DNA from: Haloarchaeobius salinus
GTDB taxonomy: Archaea > Halobacteriota > Halobacteria > Halobacteriales > Natrialbaceae
Assembly: GCF_024464185.1 (NCBI RefSeq)
Contig: NZ_JANHAU010000001.1
Location: 310,001 to 374,000 of the forward strand
Direction: 5' to 3'
Length of the DNA: 64,000 nt
Shown here: one piece after another, positions 51,687 to 60,352 of the stretch
How the letters are laid out: each line of letters opens with the position of its first letter
Numbering within the stretch: position 1 is the stretch's first letter
The notes under the pieces: generated by a model
Told to the model about the DNA's origin: nothing
What the model saw: the letters and a program-made list of their open reading frames with translations, nothing else
Database searches by the model: none
Made by a program: the position numbers and the translations under genes

Positions 51687-51821
51687 TTATCGACCTGTCA
51701 GCGGACTATCCGGGAGTCGGAGCTCGCGCCCGGTCTCCTGTTCGGCGACCTCCTCGACGCCCTCCGAGATGGCCTCCGTCGCACCGTCGTCTCGGACCCA
51801 CTCTCTCGTATCCAGAATCAC
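51687..51821 (-). CDS. Possible 44-residue protein
   Basis: From a GTG at 51821 the minus strand reads ILDTREWVRDDGATEAISEG, VEEVAEQETGRELRLPDS and PLTGR. Codon use and acidity look haloarchaeal and the helix pattern is sensible, but there is no family match and no clear promoter. It could be a true small protein or a gene relic. Confidence 0.3.
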   Translation of the reverse strand: MILDTREWVRDDGATEAISEGVEEVAEQETGRELRLPDSPLTGR

Positions 51822-51924
51822 TTGCCCGGGGCGTGGCGGTGCGGGGGACCGGTCGAAACACCGGGCACGCCGTACGAACGCGTGGTGCGCAAGGTTTAGG
51901 GACACTCGTCCCGAACCTCGGCAC

Positions 51925-52287
51925 ATGAGCACCGAGACACAGGGCGGCGACGACCTGGAGGAGCGCGTCACGAACTTCCTCCGTCGCAACTTCCCGCAGA
52001 TCCAGATGCACGGCGGCAGCGCGGCCATCCAGGACCTCGACCGGGAGACCGGCGAGGTCACCATCCTGCTCGGCGGTGCCTGCTCCGGCTGCGGTATCTC
52101 CCCGATGACCATCCAGGCCATCAAGAGCCGCATGGTCAAGGAGATCCCCGAGATCGAGCAGGTCCACGCCGACACCGGTATGGACGGCGGCGGCCACGGC
52201 GGCGGTGGCGACATGTCCCCCTCGTTCCCCGGCGAGACCGTCGACGACGACGGCGAGGAGGACGAGGGTCCGCAGGCCCCGTTCTGA
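51925..52287 (+). CDS. NifU C-terminal-domain iron-sulfur carrier
   Basis: A 120-residue protein with a NifU/Nfu domain: VTNFLRRNFPQIQMHGGSAA and GEVTILLGGACSGCGISPMT, where the CSGC pair carries a transient iron-sulfur cluster. A glycine/histidine-rich linker (GGGHGGGGD) and an acidic tail follow, likely a haloadaptation. It would deliver clusters to proteins such as the XPD-type helicase. ATG 51925 sits 25 bp after CAAGGTTTAGG. Confidence 0.9.
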   Translation: MSTETQGGDDLEERVTNFLRRNFPQIQMHGGSAAIQDLDRETGEVTILLGGACSGCGISPMTIQAIKSRMVKEIPEIEQVHADTGMDGGGHGGGGDMSPSFPGETVDDDGEEDEGPQAPF

Positions 52288-52368
52288 GCCCGTCGAACCA
52301 GCGCCTCGGTCGGATATCTCGTGACGGAAAACAACAGTTCTTAATCCTTCGTCCCCTGCGAGCCGAGT

Positions 52369-53871
52369 ATGGACCTCACAGACGGGCGGAACGTCCTCTT
52401 CGTCGTGATGGACACGGTCCGGAAGGACCACCTGTCCGTCTACGGGTACGACCGCCCGACGACGCCCGGGCTGGAGGCGTTCGCGTCGGAGGCGGCCGTC
52501 TACGAGGGAGCCGTCGCCCAGGCACCGTGGACGTTGCCGGTCCACGCATCGCTGTTCACGGGGCTGTACCCCAGCCAGCACGGGGCCAGCCAGGAGAACC
52601 CGTATCTGGAGCGGGCGACGACGCTCGCGGAGACGCTCTCCGACACCCACCGTACGGCGTGTTACTCCTCGAACGCGTGGATAACGCCGTACACCCACCT
52701 CACGGACGGCTTCGACGACCAGGACAACTTCTTCGAGGTGATGCCCGGCGAGTTCCTCTCCGGGCCCATCGCCCGTGCGTGGAAGGCGATGAACGACAGC
52801 CCGACGCTCCGTCGGGTCGCCGACTGGATGGTCTCGGTCGGCAACAGGATCCACGAGTACACCGCCTCGGGCGAGGGTGCGGACTCGAAGACGCCGCAGG
52901 TCGTCGACCGGAGCCAGGAGTTCATCGCCGACGCCGAAGCCGACGGCGAGAACTGGTTCCAGTTCGTCAACCTGATGGACGCCCACCTGCCGTACCACCC
53001 GCCCGACGAGTACCGCGACGAGTTCGCCCCCGGCGTCGACTCGACGGCCGTGTGCCAGAACTCGAAGGAGTACAACTCCGGCGCACGCGACATCGACGAC
53101 GACGAGTGGGACGACATCCGGGGCCTGTACGACGCGGAGATCCGCCACATCGACAGCGAGCTCACCCGGCTGTTCGACTGGCTGAAGGCCGAGGGCCACT
53201 GGGAGGACACGCTCGTCGTCGTCTGTGCGGACCACGGCGAGCTGTTCGGCGAGCACGGCCTCTACGGCCACGAGTTCTGCATCTACGACCCGCTCGTGAA
53301 CGTCCCCTGCATGGTCAAACACCCCGACCTCGAGCCGGGTCGGTACGGCGAGCAGTTCGAGCTGCTCGACCTCTACCACACCGTGCTCGACCACGCGGGC
53401 GTCGACCCCAGCGACGGGGACGGCGTCGGCCTCGACCCCACCCGGTCCCTCCTCGATGAGTCCCACGGCGACCGCGAGCAGGGCGAGTACGCCTTCGTCG
53501 AGTACTCCCGCCCCGTCGTCGAGCTGAAACAGCTGGAGGGGAAGGCCGCCGACGCCGGCATCACGCTCGAGGCGGACTCGCGGTTCTACTCCCGGATGCG
53601 TGCCGCCCGTCGCGAGGACGGGAAGTACATCCGCAACGAGCGCATCCCCGACGAGTTCTACCGGGTCGACGAGGACCCCGACGAGACCGACGACCGCCGC
53701 GGCGAGGGCGACCCCGTCGAGGACGAGGTCGAGGCCGCCCTGGCCGACTTCGAGGACCGCGTCGCCGCCGACTGGGACGGCGACTGGTCGACCGACGGGG
53801 ACGACGGCGAACTCGACGAGATGAGCGACACCGCGAAGGAACGACTGCAGGACCTCGGGTACATGGAGTAG
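52369..53871 (+). CDS. Sulfatase/alkaline-phosphatase superfamily enzyme
   Basis: A 500-residue enzyme with the sulfatase fold: NVLFVVMDTVRKDHLSVYGY (metal ligands), VVVCADHGELFGEHGLYGHE, and WTLPVHASLFTGLYPSQHG at the nucleophile. That position is TLPVH, not the C/S-x-P-x-R needed for formylglycine, so it is probably a phosphate- or phosphoethanolamine-type transferase rather than a true sulfatase. No signal peptide is seen, so it acts inside or at the inner face. One base separates it from the next gene, so the two form an operon. Confidence 0.88.
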   Translation: MDLTDGRNVLFVVMDTVRKDHLSVYGYDRPTTPGLEAFASEAAVYEGAVAQAPWTLPVHASLFTGLYPSQHGASQENPYLERATTLAETLSDTHRTACYSSNAWITPYTHLTDGFDDQDNFFEVMPGEFLSGPIARAWKAMNDSPTLRRVADWMVSVGNRIHEYTASGEGADSKTPQVVDRSQEFIADAEADGENWFQFVNLMDAHLPYHPPDEYRDEFAPGVDSTAVCQNSKEYNSGARDIDDDEWDDIRGLYDAEIRHIDSELTRLFDWLKAEGHWEDTLVVVCADHGELFGEHGLYGHEFCIYDPLVNVPCMVKHPDLEPGRYGEQFELLDLYHTVLDHAGVDPSDGDGVGLDPTRSLLDESHGDREQGEYAFVEYSRPVVELKQLEGKAADAGITLEADSRFYSRMRAARREDGKYIRNERIPDEFYRVDEDPDETDDRRGEGDPVEDEVEAALADFEDRVAADWDGDWSTDGDDGELDEMSDTAKERLQDLGYME

Positions 53872-53872
53872 C

Positions 53873-54910
53873 GTGAGTGGAGCATCCGGCGGGGCGTTCG
53901 GCGGCCTGTTCGACAGCCGGACGCTCGCGAAGATGGGCGTTGGTTTCGCCATCTCGCTGCTGCTCGTCTACCTCCTCGGTACCGCGGTCGGCTGGGAGCG
54001 CACGCTCGACCAGCTCGCAGCGGCCGACCCACTGTGGATTGCAGCCGGCTGTCTGTCGACGTTCCTGTGTCTGGCGTCGTGGGGCCGCGCGTGGCAGATC
54101 GTCCTCGCCGTCGGCGGCGTCGAGGTGCCGTATCGAAAGCTCGTCGTCACCTACTTCGCCGCGACGTTCGCGAACTACGTCACCCCGTTCGGGCAGGCCG
54201 GTGGCGAGCCGTTCATCGCCTACGTGCTCGCCCGCGACACCGAGGCCGACTACGAGCAGAGCCTCGCGAGCGTCGTCACCGCGGACCTGCTCAACCTGCT
54301 CCCGTTCTTCAACTTCGCCGCGGTCGGCACTGCTTACCTCGTCGTCCAGACCTCGCTCGGCGACACGGAGACCGTCGGCAACCTCGTGCTCGTGCTGGGA
54401 CTGCTCGCGGTGAGTATCCCCCTCCTCGTCTGGTTCGGCTGGCGGCACCGCTGGGCGGTCGAAGAGGTCGTGGTCTGGCTCGTCCGTCCCGTCGCCCGCT
54501 TCACCGGCCGGGTGAGTGTCGACGGCACCAGAGGGCGCATCGAGCGGTTCTACGCCTCCCTCGAGGACATCGCGAGCGAGCCCCGGGAACTCGCCCGGGC
54601 GCTCGGGTACTCCTACGTCGGCTGGCTGTTCTTCACGTTGCCGCTGGTCGCCGCGCTCCGGGCGGTCGACGCGACGATGCGGACGCTGCTCGTCTTCTTC
54701 ATCGTCCCCGCGAGCACCATCGCCGGGCTGGTGCCGACGCCGGGCGGGCTGGGTGCCGTGGAGGGCGCGCTCACCGGCCTGCTCGTCGAGATCGGGGAAC
54801 TCCCAGCCGATACGGCCTTCGCGGTGACGACGCTCTACCGCGTCGAGAGCTTCGTGTTCGCGCTGGTGGTGGGCGGGATCGCGGCGCTGTGGGTGACGGC
54901 GCGGGTGTGA
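53873..54910 (+). CDS. Flippase-like membrane protein (LPG synthase TM family, AglD/AglR type)
   Basis: A 345-residue protein from GTG 53873 with eight or so helices. YFAATFANYVTPFGQAGGEP is the key family motif, and VPTPGGLGAVEGALTGLLVE the second. Members flip or transfer lipid-linked sugars and lysyl-phosphatidylglycerol; in haloarchaea several lie in glycosylation clusters. The coupling with the sulfatase-fold enzyme suggests that both modify or move a lipid-linked glycan head group. Confidence 0.9.
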   Translation: MSGASGGAFGGLFDSRTLAKMGVGFAISLLLVYLLGTAVGWERTLDQLAAADPLWIAAGCLSTFLCLASWGRAWQIVLAVGGVEVPYRKLVVTYFAATFANYVTPFGQAGGEPFIAYVLARDTEADYEQSLASVVTADLLNLLPFFNFAAVGTAYLVVQTSLGDTETVGNLVLVLGLLAVSIPLLVWFGWRHRWAVEEVVVWLVRPVARFTGRVSVDGTRGRIERFYASLEDIASEPRELARALGYSYVGWLFFTLPLVAALRAVDATMRTLLVFFIVPASTIAGLVPTPGGLGAVEGALTGLLVEIGELPADTAFAVTTLYRVESFVFALVVGGIAALWVTARV

Positions 54911-54976
54911 TCGCTGTCGGTGCCGTCGAACCGGGCACCGCTGCCGACTGCGCGGCGTCGAAGCCGGTCCGTCGGT

Positions 54977-55405
54977 TCAGTTCCCTCGTTTCCGTCGAAT
55001 CGATTCCCCGATACAGGCGACCCCGGCCAACGCACTCGCTATCGCCCCGACCCCGAACGGCGACTTCGGCTCGACGTGCGTCCGTCGCTCGAACCCGTGC
55101 CACTCGTTCTGATATCTGATCGCGATGTCTCCTCGTCCGGGACCGGGCAGTGCGCCCTCTTCCTCGAAGACGAACCGTTCGCCCTCCATCGCTCGCTGCA
55201 CGACCCGTTTGTCCTCGGCCGTGAGGTCCTCGTAGTCGAACCGCCAGCGCACCTCCTCGGCTCCGTCGACCGTCCCGGTGTAGCTGAACTCGTACCGTAC
55301 CGCACCGATGCCGAGCGCGGTCGTGACGACCAGGAGTAGCACCACCCCCACGAAGAAGAGCACGAAGACGGGTGAGGGGACCAGTCCAGAGTCGCGCAGC
55401 TCCAT
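54977..55405 (-). CDS. Membrane-anchored hypothetical protein
   Basis: A 142-residue protein with an N-terminal helix (VFVLFFVGVVLLLVVTTALG), a soluble beta-rich part with RYEFSYTGTVDGAEEVRW and YEDLTAEDKRVVQRAMEGER, and a second helix near the end (FGVGAIASALAGVACIG). The DLTAEDKRVVQRA helix recurs in haloarchaeal small membrane proteins. Function unknown. Confidence 0.7.
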   Translation of the reverse strand: MELRDSGLVPSPVFVLFFVGVVLLLVVTTALGIGAVRYEFSYTGTVDGAEEVRWRFDYEDLTAEDKRVVQRAMEGERFVFEEEGALPGPGRGDIAIRYQNEWHGFERRTHVEPKSPFGVGAIASALAGVACIGESIRRKRGN

Positions 55406-55452
55406 ACCCCCTGATTAACAGTTTCGTTAGATAATATCTTCGACAACCCGGT

Positions 55453-56367
55453 TCACCGCAGCCCCCGCGCCGCCTCCCACGCCCTGAGCAGCCGCGTCGC
55501 CGTCTCGCACACGGGCACGTCGACGTCGGCGTCCCGGATCTCCCCGGCACGGTCGACGACGTGGCCGGTGATGGCGTCGACCTCGGTGCGCCGGCCGGCC
55601 TCGATATCCTGCAGCATCGAGGAGGTGTTCGCGGCGGTGGCCTCGGCAACCTCCTCGACCGCGGCGACGGCCTCACGGTTCGACAGGCGCACGTCGTGGC
55701 CGCGGGCGACGCGGGCGGTCTCGCGGGCGGCATCGCGGGCGAGCCCGTTGGCGGTGCCGTCGAGCAGCACGCCGTTCTCGCTCCGGGTGAGCGCGGTGAC
55801 GGTGTTGATTCCGGCGTTGACTGCGAGCTTCTCCCAGAGGCGGCGTGGCATGTCTTCGGCGACCTCGGCGACGAGCCCGCCGCCGACGAGCGCGCGTTCG
55901 AGCAGGTTGTCCGCGGGACCGCCCCCGCCCTCGTGGAAGCCGACGACGACCCCGCCGACGCCGGTGCACTCGACGCGGCCGGGCTCGTGGAGGATGGCCC
56001 CGTAGGTGACCGTGCCGGCGTACACCGGGCAGTCGACGTGTCCGGCGAGGATGGCCTCGTTGCCCATCCCGTTCTGGAGCGAGCAGACCGCGTCGAAGCT
56101 CCCGGTGGCGAGGTCGCGGGCGGCGGTCTCGGTGTCGAACGCCTTCACCGTCACGAGCGCCAGGTCGGCGTCGAGGCCGGTCCCGTCGGTCGTCGCCTCC
56201 GGGTGTACCAGCTCGTCCCCGTCGGGTGTCTCGACGCGAAGGCCGTCGGCCCGGACGGTGGCGACGTGGGGGTCTCGGCCCACGAGGGTCACGTCGTGGC
56301 CGTCGACCTGGAGGAGCCCGCCGAGGAGGCTGCCGAGGCTGCCCGCGCCGTAGACGACGATTCGCAT
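55453..56367 (-). CDS. panE: 2-dehydropantoate 2-reductase
   Basis: A 304-residue NADPH-dependent enzyme that makes pantoate for coenzyme A. RIVVYGAGSLGSLLGGLLQV is the dinucleotide loop, then SLQNGMGNEAILAGH and the catalytic lysine in RLWEKLAVNAGINTVTALT, followed by EVDAITGHVVDRAGE. Length and motifs fit PanE/ApbA; archaeal versions are known. Confidence 0.93.
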   Translation of the reverse strand: MRIVVYGAGSLGSLLGGLLQVDGHDVTLVGRDPHVATVRADGLRVETPDGDELVHPEATTDGTGLDADLALVTVKAFDTETAARDLATGSFDAVCSLQNGMGNEAILAGHVDCPVYAGTVTYGAILHEPGRVECTGVGGVVVGFHEGGGGPADNLLERALVGGGLVAEVAEDMPRRLWEKLAVNAGINTVTALTRSENGVLLDGTANGLARDAARETARVARGHDVRLSNREAVAAVEEVAEATAANTSSMLQDIEAGRRTEVDAITGHVVDRAGEIRDADVDVPVCETATRLLRAWEAARGLR

Positions 56368-56406
56368 GGCTCACCGTGCGTGGCCAGCGGGGAAAAAGCG
56401 TGCCGG

Positions 56407-56706
56407 TCAGTCCTCGGTCCAGTAGTAGATGTCCTCCTTCTCTGTGCCACAGCTCGGGCACTCGTCGGGGATGTCGGCGTCGAGCTTGCCCATCTCGCCG
56501 CACCCCCAGCAACGCCACATCAGCTCGCCCTCGCCGAACTCGTGGCCGGCGCGGTGGTGCTCGATGCTCAGTCCCTCGATGCCCTCCTCCGCGGTCACGT
56601 GGAAGCCGTGCTCGTCGAAGCCGCGGACGTGTCCGACCTTCGTGCCGTCCTCCGTGAAGATGCCCGTGCCGAAGCTGATGCGTGGCTTCTCGTCTTGCTG
56701 GCTCAT
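56407..56706 (-). CDS. Small rubredoxin-like zinc-ribbon protein
   Basis: A 99-residue protein with an N-terminal beta part (GIFTEDGTKVGHVRGFDEHG) and a C-terminal rubredoxin-like knuckle pair: RCWGCGEMGKLDADIPDECP with SCGTEKED, four cysteines for zinc or iron. A conserved haloarchaeal family (I believe a DUF7130-type domain). Function unknown; possible metal or redox switch. Confidence 0.75.
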   Translation of the reverse strand: MSQQDEKPRISFGTGIFTEDGTKVGHVRGFDEHGFHVTAEEGIEGLSIEHHRAGHEFGEGELMWRCWGCGEMGKLDADIPDECPSCGTEKEDIYYWTED

Positions 56707-56834
56707 GTACGAAGAGACGACGCCCAGAATCTTAAGTTGTATGTCAACACTTCACATGGTCGGGTGGGCGGACCCGGACCGCTCGCACGTCGGGACCGCG
56801 AGCTATTTCCACCCGTCCACACAACCCAAACACG

Positions 56835-57851
56835 ATGATCGACCTACGCAGCGACACGGTCACGAAGCCGGACGAGGCGATGCGGGAGGCGGCCGCCACG
56901 GCACCGGTCGGCGACGACGTGTACGAGGAGGACCCGACGGTGAACGAACTGGAGGCCGAAGCGGCGGACCTCGTGGGCATGGCGGACGCGCTGTTCGTGC
57001 CGACGGGGACGATGGGCAACCAGGTGGCGGTGCGGACGCACACCGAGCGCGGCCAGGAGGTGCTGTCCGAGCGCGAGAGCCACGTCGTGAAGTGGGAGCT
57101 CGGCGGGATGGCACAGCTCGCCTCGCTGCAGGTGCGGACGTTCGACGGGGGCGAGCGCGGGGTTCCCACACCCGAGCAGGTGCGCGAGGGCTACGTCGCG
57201 GAGGACCTGCACCGGCCCGGAACGGGGCTGCTGACGCTGGAGAACTCGCACAACTCGAAGGGCGGGGTGGCCATCACGCCCGAGGAGATCGCGGCGGCCG
57301 CGGCGGCGGCGCACGACCTCGACGTGCCGGTGCACCTGGACGGCGCGCGGCTGTTCAACGCGGCGGTGTCGCTGGACGTGCCGGCGACCGACATCACCGA
57401 GCACGTGGACTCGGTGATGTTCTGTCTCTCGAAGGGGCTGGGCGCGCCGGTCGGCTCCATCCTCGCGGGTTCGGCGGAGTTCATCGAGCGTGCGCGCCGC
57501 AACCGGAAGCTGTTCGGCGGCGGGATGCGCCAGGCGGGCGTCATCGCGGGGCCGGGGCTGCAGGCGCTCGGGAACGTCGAGCGGCTGGCCGAGGACCACG
57601 CGAACGCACGGGCGCTCGCGGTGGGGTTGGACGCGGTCGAGGGCCTGTCGGCGGCCGAGCCGGACACGAACATCGTGCTCGTGGACACGTCGGCGTCGGG
57701 GCTGACCGCGGACGAGTTCCTCGACCGGTGTGCGGCCGAGGACGTGCTGGGTTCGGCGTTCGGCGAGTACGTCGTCCGGTTCTGTACGCACTGGGACGTC
57801 GACGAAACCGACATCGAGACGGCCGTGGAGCGGATCGAGGGCGTGCTCTAG
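56835..57851 (+). CDS. ltaE: Low-specificity L-threonine aldolase
   Basis: A 338-residue PLP enzyme cleaving threonine to glycine and acetaldehyde. IDLRSDTVTKPDEAMREA, GDDVYEEDPTVNELEAEAA and VPTGTMGNQVAV are family signatures; the PLP lysine is in MFCLSKGLGAPVGSILAG. Start ATG 56835. The stop shares the palindrome CTAG with the stop of the gene on the other strand. Confidence 0.94.
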   Translation: MIDLRSDTVTKPDEAMREAAATAPVGDDVYEEDPTVNELEAEAADLVGMADALFVPTGTMGNQVAVRTHTERGQEVLSERESHVVKWELGGMAQLASLQVRTFDGGERGVPTPEQVREGYVAEDLHRPGTGLLTLENSHNSKGGVAITPEEIAAAAAAAHDLDVPVHLDGARLFNAAVSLDVPATDITEHVDSVMFCLSKGLGAPVGSILAGSAEFIERARRNRKLFGGGMRQAGVIAGPGLQALGNVERLAEDHANARALAVGLDAVEGLSAAEPDTNIVLVDTSASGLTADEFLDRCAAEDVLGSAFGEYVVRFCTHWDVDETDIETAVERIEGVL

Positions 57852-58012
57852 TTCTTCCCGGAGCCCTTCTCCATGCCCTCCCTGAAGCCAAGCATGGTGC
57901 GTCGGAGCAGCAGGTAGAAGAAGAAGATGAGCGCGAGCAGCACGACGACGACGAACAGCGTGAACGGGTCGTCGAAGAAGCCGTCGACCTGTGCCGGGAC
58001 GGGTGTCTGCAT
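57848..58012 (-). CDS. Small single-pass membrane protein
   Basis: A 54-residue protein (ATG 58012): QTPVPAQVDGFFDDPFTLFV, a long helix VVVVLLALIFFFYLLLRRTM, and a basic tail FREGMEKGSGKN. Looks like a real small membrane protein of haloarchaea; function unknown. Its TAG stop overlaps the ltaE stop by sharing CTAG (57848-57851). Confidence 0.7.
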   Translation of the reverse strand: MQTPVPAQVDGFFDDPFTLFVVVVLLALIFFFYLLLRRTMLGFREGMEKGSGKN

Positions 58013-58236
58013 GGTTTGCCGTTTCGCGGCTCGAGACAAATGCGTTTCGACGTTTGGGACGCTCGCTGACGGGGGTCGCGACGGGCTAGCGTGACGTTAC
58101 CATTATCACCGGAAATCACTGGTAGAACTGGTACGTTACCTACTGTCAATGGCGGCGCTCTCTTGCGGTTCTGGAAACACAAAGAGTTGTCGAAGATATA
58201 CAAACGTTCATGTTTGGCGATGCCCATCCCTACGGT

Positions 58237-58926
58237 ATGGCGGACCTGTTGCCCTCCTCTCCGGATACGTCGGCCGCCGACGACGCGGAGCCCCGCGTCA
58301 TCGGCCTCGACAGCGACGACGCCGACGACCTCATCGGGGCACTCTCCTCGTCGACGGCGCGTGAGGTGCTGACCGCACTCCACGACGAACCGGCGACACC
58401 CTCTCAGCTCGCCGACGCCGTCGACACCTCCCTCCAGAACACGCAGTACCACCTGGAGAAGCTCGAGGACGCGGAGATCATCGAGGTGGTGGATACGGCG
58501 TACTCCGCGAAGGGCCGGGAGATGAAGGTGTACGCGCCGGCCGACCAGCCGCTCGTCGTCTTCGCCGGCGGCTCGGAGCAGTCGACGGGGCTGAAGGCGG
58601 CCATCTCCCGACTGCTCGGTGCGTTCGGCCTGCTCGGGGCGGGGTCGTTGCTCGTCCAGCAGACGTTCGGTGGCGGACTCGGCTCGTTCTTCGACTTCGG
58701 CGCGAGCCCCCCCAGTGGGGAGCCGCTCCCCCCGCCGGCGACCGAGACGGTCGCGAGCAACCCGAACGACACGGCGACGACCACGGCCGTCGAGACGACG
58801 ACGGAGGCCACACGCGTCGCCGCAGACACGGCGGGTGCGTCGGTCTCGCCCGGGCTGGCGTTCCTGCTCGGCGGGACGGTCATCCTCGCCGCCGGCTTCG
58901 CCTACTGGTACACGGCGAACCGGTAG
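58237..58926 (+). CDS. ArsR-type regulator with C-terminal membrane helices
   Basis: A 229-residue protein. Residues 15-110 form a winged helix (DADDLIGALSSSTAREVLTA, SLQNTQYHLEKLEDAEIIEV). Two hydrophobic segments follow (LLGAFGLLGAGSLLVQQTF and LAFLLGGTVILAAGFAYW), separated by a threonine-rich external loop (NDTATTTAVETTTEATR). A membrane-bound regulator that could sense the envelope. A TATA box (GATATAC, about 58195) lies 40 bp upstream. Confidence 0.8.
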   Translation: MADLLPSSPDTSAADDAEPRVIGLDSDDADDLIGALSSSTAREVLTALHDEPATPSQLADAVDTSLQNTQYHLEKLEDAEIIEVVDTAYSAKGREMKVYAPADQPLVVFAGGSEQSTGLKAAISRLLGAFGLLGAGSLLVQQTFGGGLGSFFDFGASPPSGEPLPPPATETVASNPNDTATTTAVETTTEATRVAADTAGASVSPGLAFLLGGTVILAAGFAYWYTANR

Positions 58927-59099
58927 GTGAAACGTCGGTTTGAGCTACCAGTAGTCCTTTTGATACGTAGTCCGTCGGTAGATGTGGACCCCGGGGCTTC
59001 GGCCCTCCAACTGTCATGACACACGGCCCTGGGGCACGTCGGCCCACGACCGACGCAGCGGCACCCGTCCCCGCTTCTACCTGCATCCCCCGGACCGCC

Positions 59100-59630
59100 T
59101 CAGTCCTGACCGTCGCGACCGCCCGCGGACACCGAGAACCCCGCGACGAGCGTGCCGTCGGGCTGGACGATGCGCCCCGAGAGCCCGTCGTCGGTCGGTT
59201 CGAGCTCGGCGTGGCCTGGGCGGTTCCCGCGTGGCTGGGCGTGACTGCCGGGGTTCAGCAGGGTCACGTCGCCGGTCTCGACGACGGTCGGGCGGTGCGT
59301 GTGCCCGGAGACGACCAGGTCCGCGCCCTTCCCGCGACCGAACATCCGCAGGCCGGTCGCGCCGCCGTCGCGTCGGTGTGTCACCGCGATGCGGACGCCC
59401 TCGTAGTCGACGACGCGCGCCGTGGGGAGCCGTTCGGTGACCGCGGGCGTGTCGGCGTTGCCGTGGACGGCCCGGAGCTCCGGGGCGACCTCGTAGAACG
59501 CGTCGAGCGCGTCGGGGGAGACGAAGTCGCCCGCGTGGACCACGAGGTCGGCGGTCGCGACGGCCTCGCGGGTCCGGCCGGTCAGGGCGTGCCCGGTGTG
59601 GGAGTGTGTGTCGGAGCAGACGACGAGCAT
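59100..59630 (-). CDS. YfcE/MJ0936-type metallophosphodiesterase
   Basis: A 176-residue calcineurin-like phosphoesterase: MLVVCSDTHSH (metal D-x-H), ADLVVHAGDFVSPDALDAF (GD), ELRAVHGNADTPAV (GN-D), and VVSGHTHRPTV (GHTH) followed by LLNPGSHAQPRG. All metal ligands are present. Acts in the cytoplasm on phosphodiesters; natural substrate unknown. Confidence 0.92.
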   Translation of the reverse strand: MLVVCSDTHSHTGHALTGRTREAVATADLVVHAGDFVSPDALDAFYEVAPELRAVHGNADTPAVTERLPTARVVDYEGVRIAVTHRRDGGATGLRMFGRGKGADLVVSGHTHRPTVVETGDVTLLNPGSHAQPRGNRPGHAELEPTDDGLSGRIVQPDGTLVAGFSVSAGGRDGQD

Positions 59631-59710
59631 GGCGACCCGTAGGCACGCGGGGGTGACGTGCGTTTCGCTCGACAGAAACCACTTTGGTGCCGCCGATGCA
59701 ACGGTGACGC

Positions 59711-60277
59711 ATGCCACAGGAGCCCGAGCGTCACGGGGACGAGGAGACGCCCGGTGAGGCCCCGCCCCGCGCGGTCGTCCTCGCGACGTTCGACTCGCTC
59801 GCCCCGCGGACGGCCGAGGACATCGCCGGGGAGCTGGACGTGGCCCGGGACCACGCGGCCGCCACGCTGTCCGAACTCGTCGACGCTGGCGAGCTCGAAG
59901 CGGCCGAACTGGCCGACGGCGACGACGAGCTCACGGCGTACTACCTCTCCCCGGACGTGCATCCGGGCGGCGGCATCGACCCCGAGACGGCCCGCCGCGC
60001 GGCCGTCCAGCGCACCATCGCCGAGCTCGACGTGCCGGGCGTGAGCGAGATGATGCAGGACTGGCGACGCGACGCGCTCGAGCGCGCCTGGGAGTTCCTC
60101 GCCGAGGCGGGAACGGTCAGCGACCGGGATTTCAAACGGGAGGTGTACCCCGGACACAAGGCCGGCTACGACACGGCCGAGGCGTGGTGGGCGTTCCTCC
60201 GCCCGCGACTCGCCCGCCTGCCCGGCGTCGAGGGGCCCTCCGACGACGGCTCCACCTGGACGTACGACGGTCCGTGA
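59711..60277 (+). CDS. Conserved protein with winged-helix start
   Basis: A 188-residue protein. Residues 20-75 form a winged helix (VVLATFDSLAPRTAEDIAGE, ARDHAAATLSELVDAGELEA). The rest is helical with conserved aromatics (VPGVSEMMQDWRRDALERAW, VYPGHKAGYDTAEAWWAFLR, PRLARLPGV). No family name was recognised. Divergent from the phosphodiesterase. Confidence 0.7.
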   Translation: MPQEPERHGDEETPGEAPPRAVVLATFDSLAPRTAEDIAGELDVARDHAAATLSELVDAGELEAAELADGDDELTAYYLSPDVHPGGGIDPETARRAAVQRTIAELDVPGVSEMMQDWRRDALERAWEFLAEAGTVSDRDFKREVYPGHKAGYDTAEAWWAFLRPRLARLPGVEGPSDDGSTWTYDGP

Positions 60278-60352
60278 GTCGTCCGGACACCGGGTGCTGT
60301 GTGCGAAACGGCTCCGGAACGGTTTTTTCCCTCCATGTCAGTCGAGTAGTCA

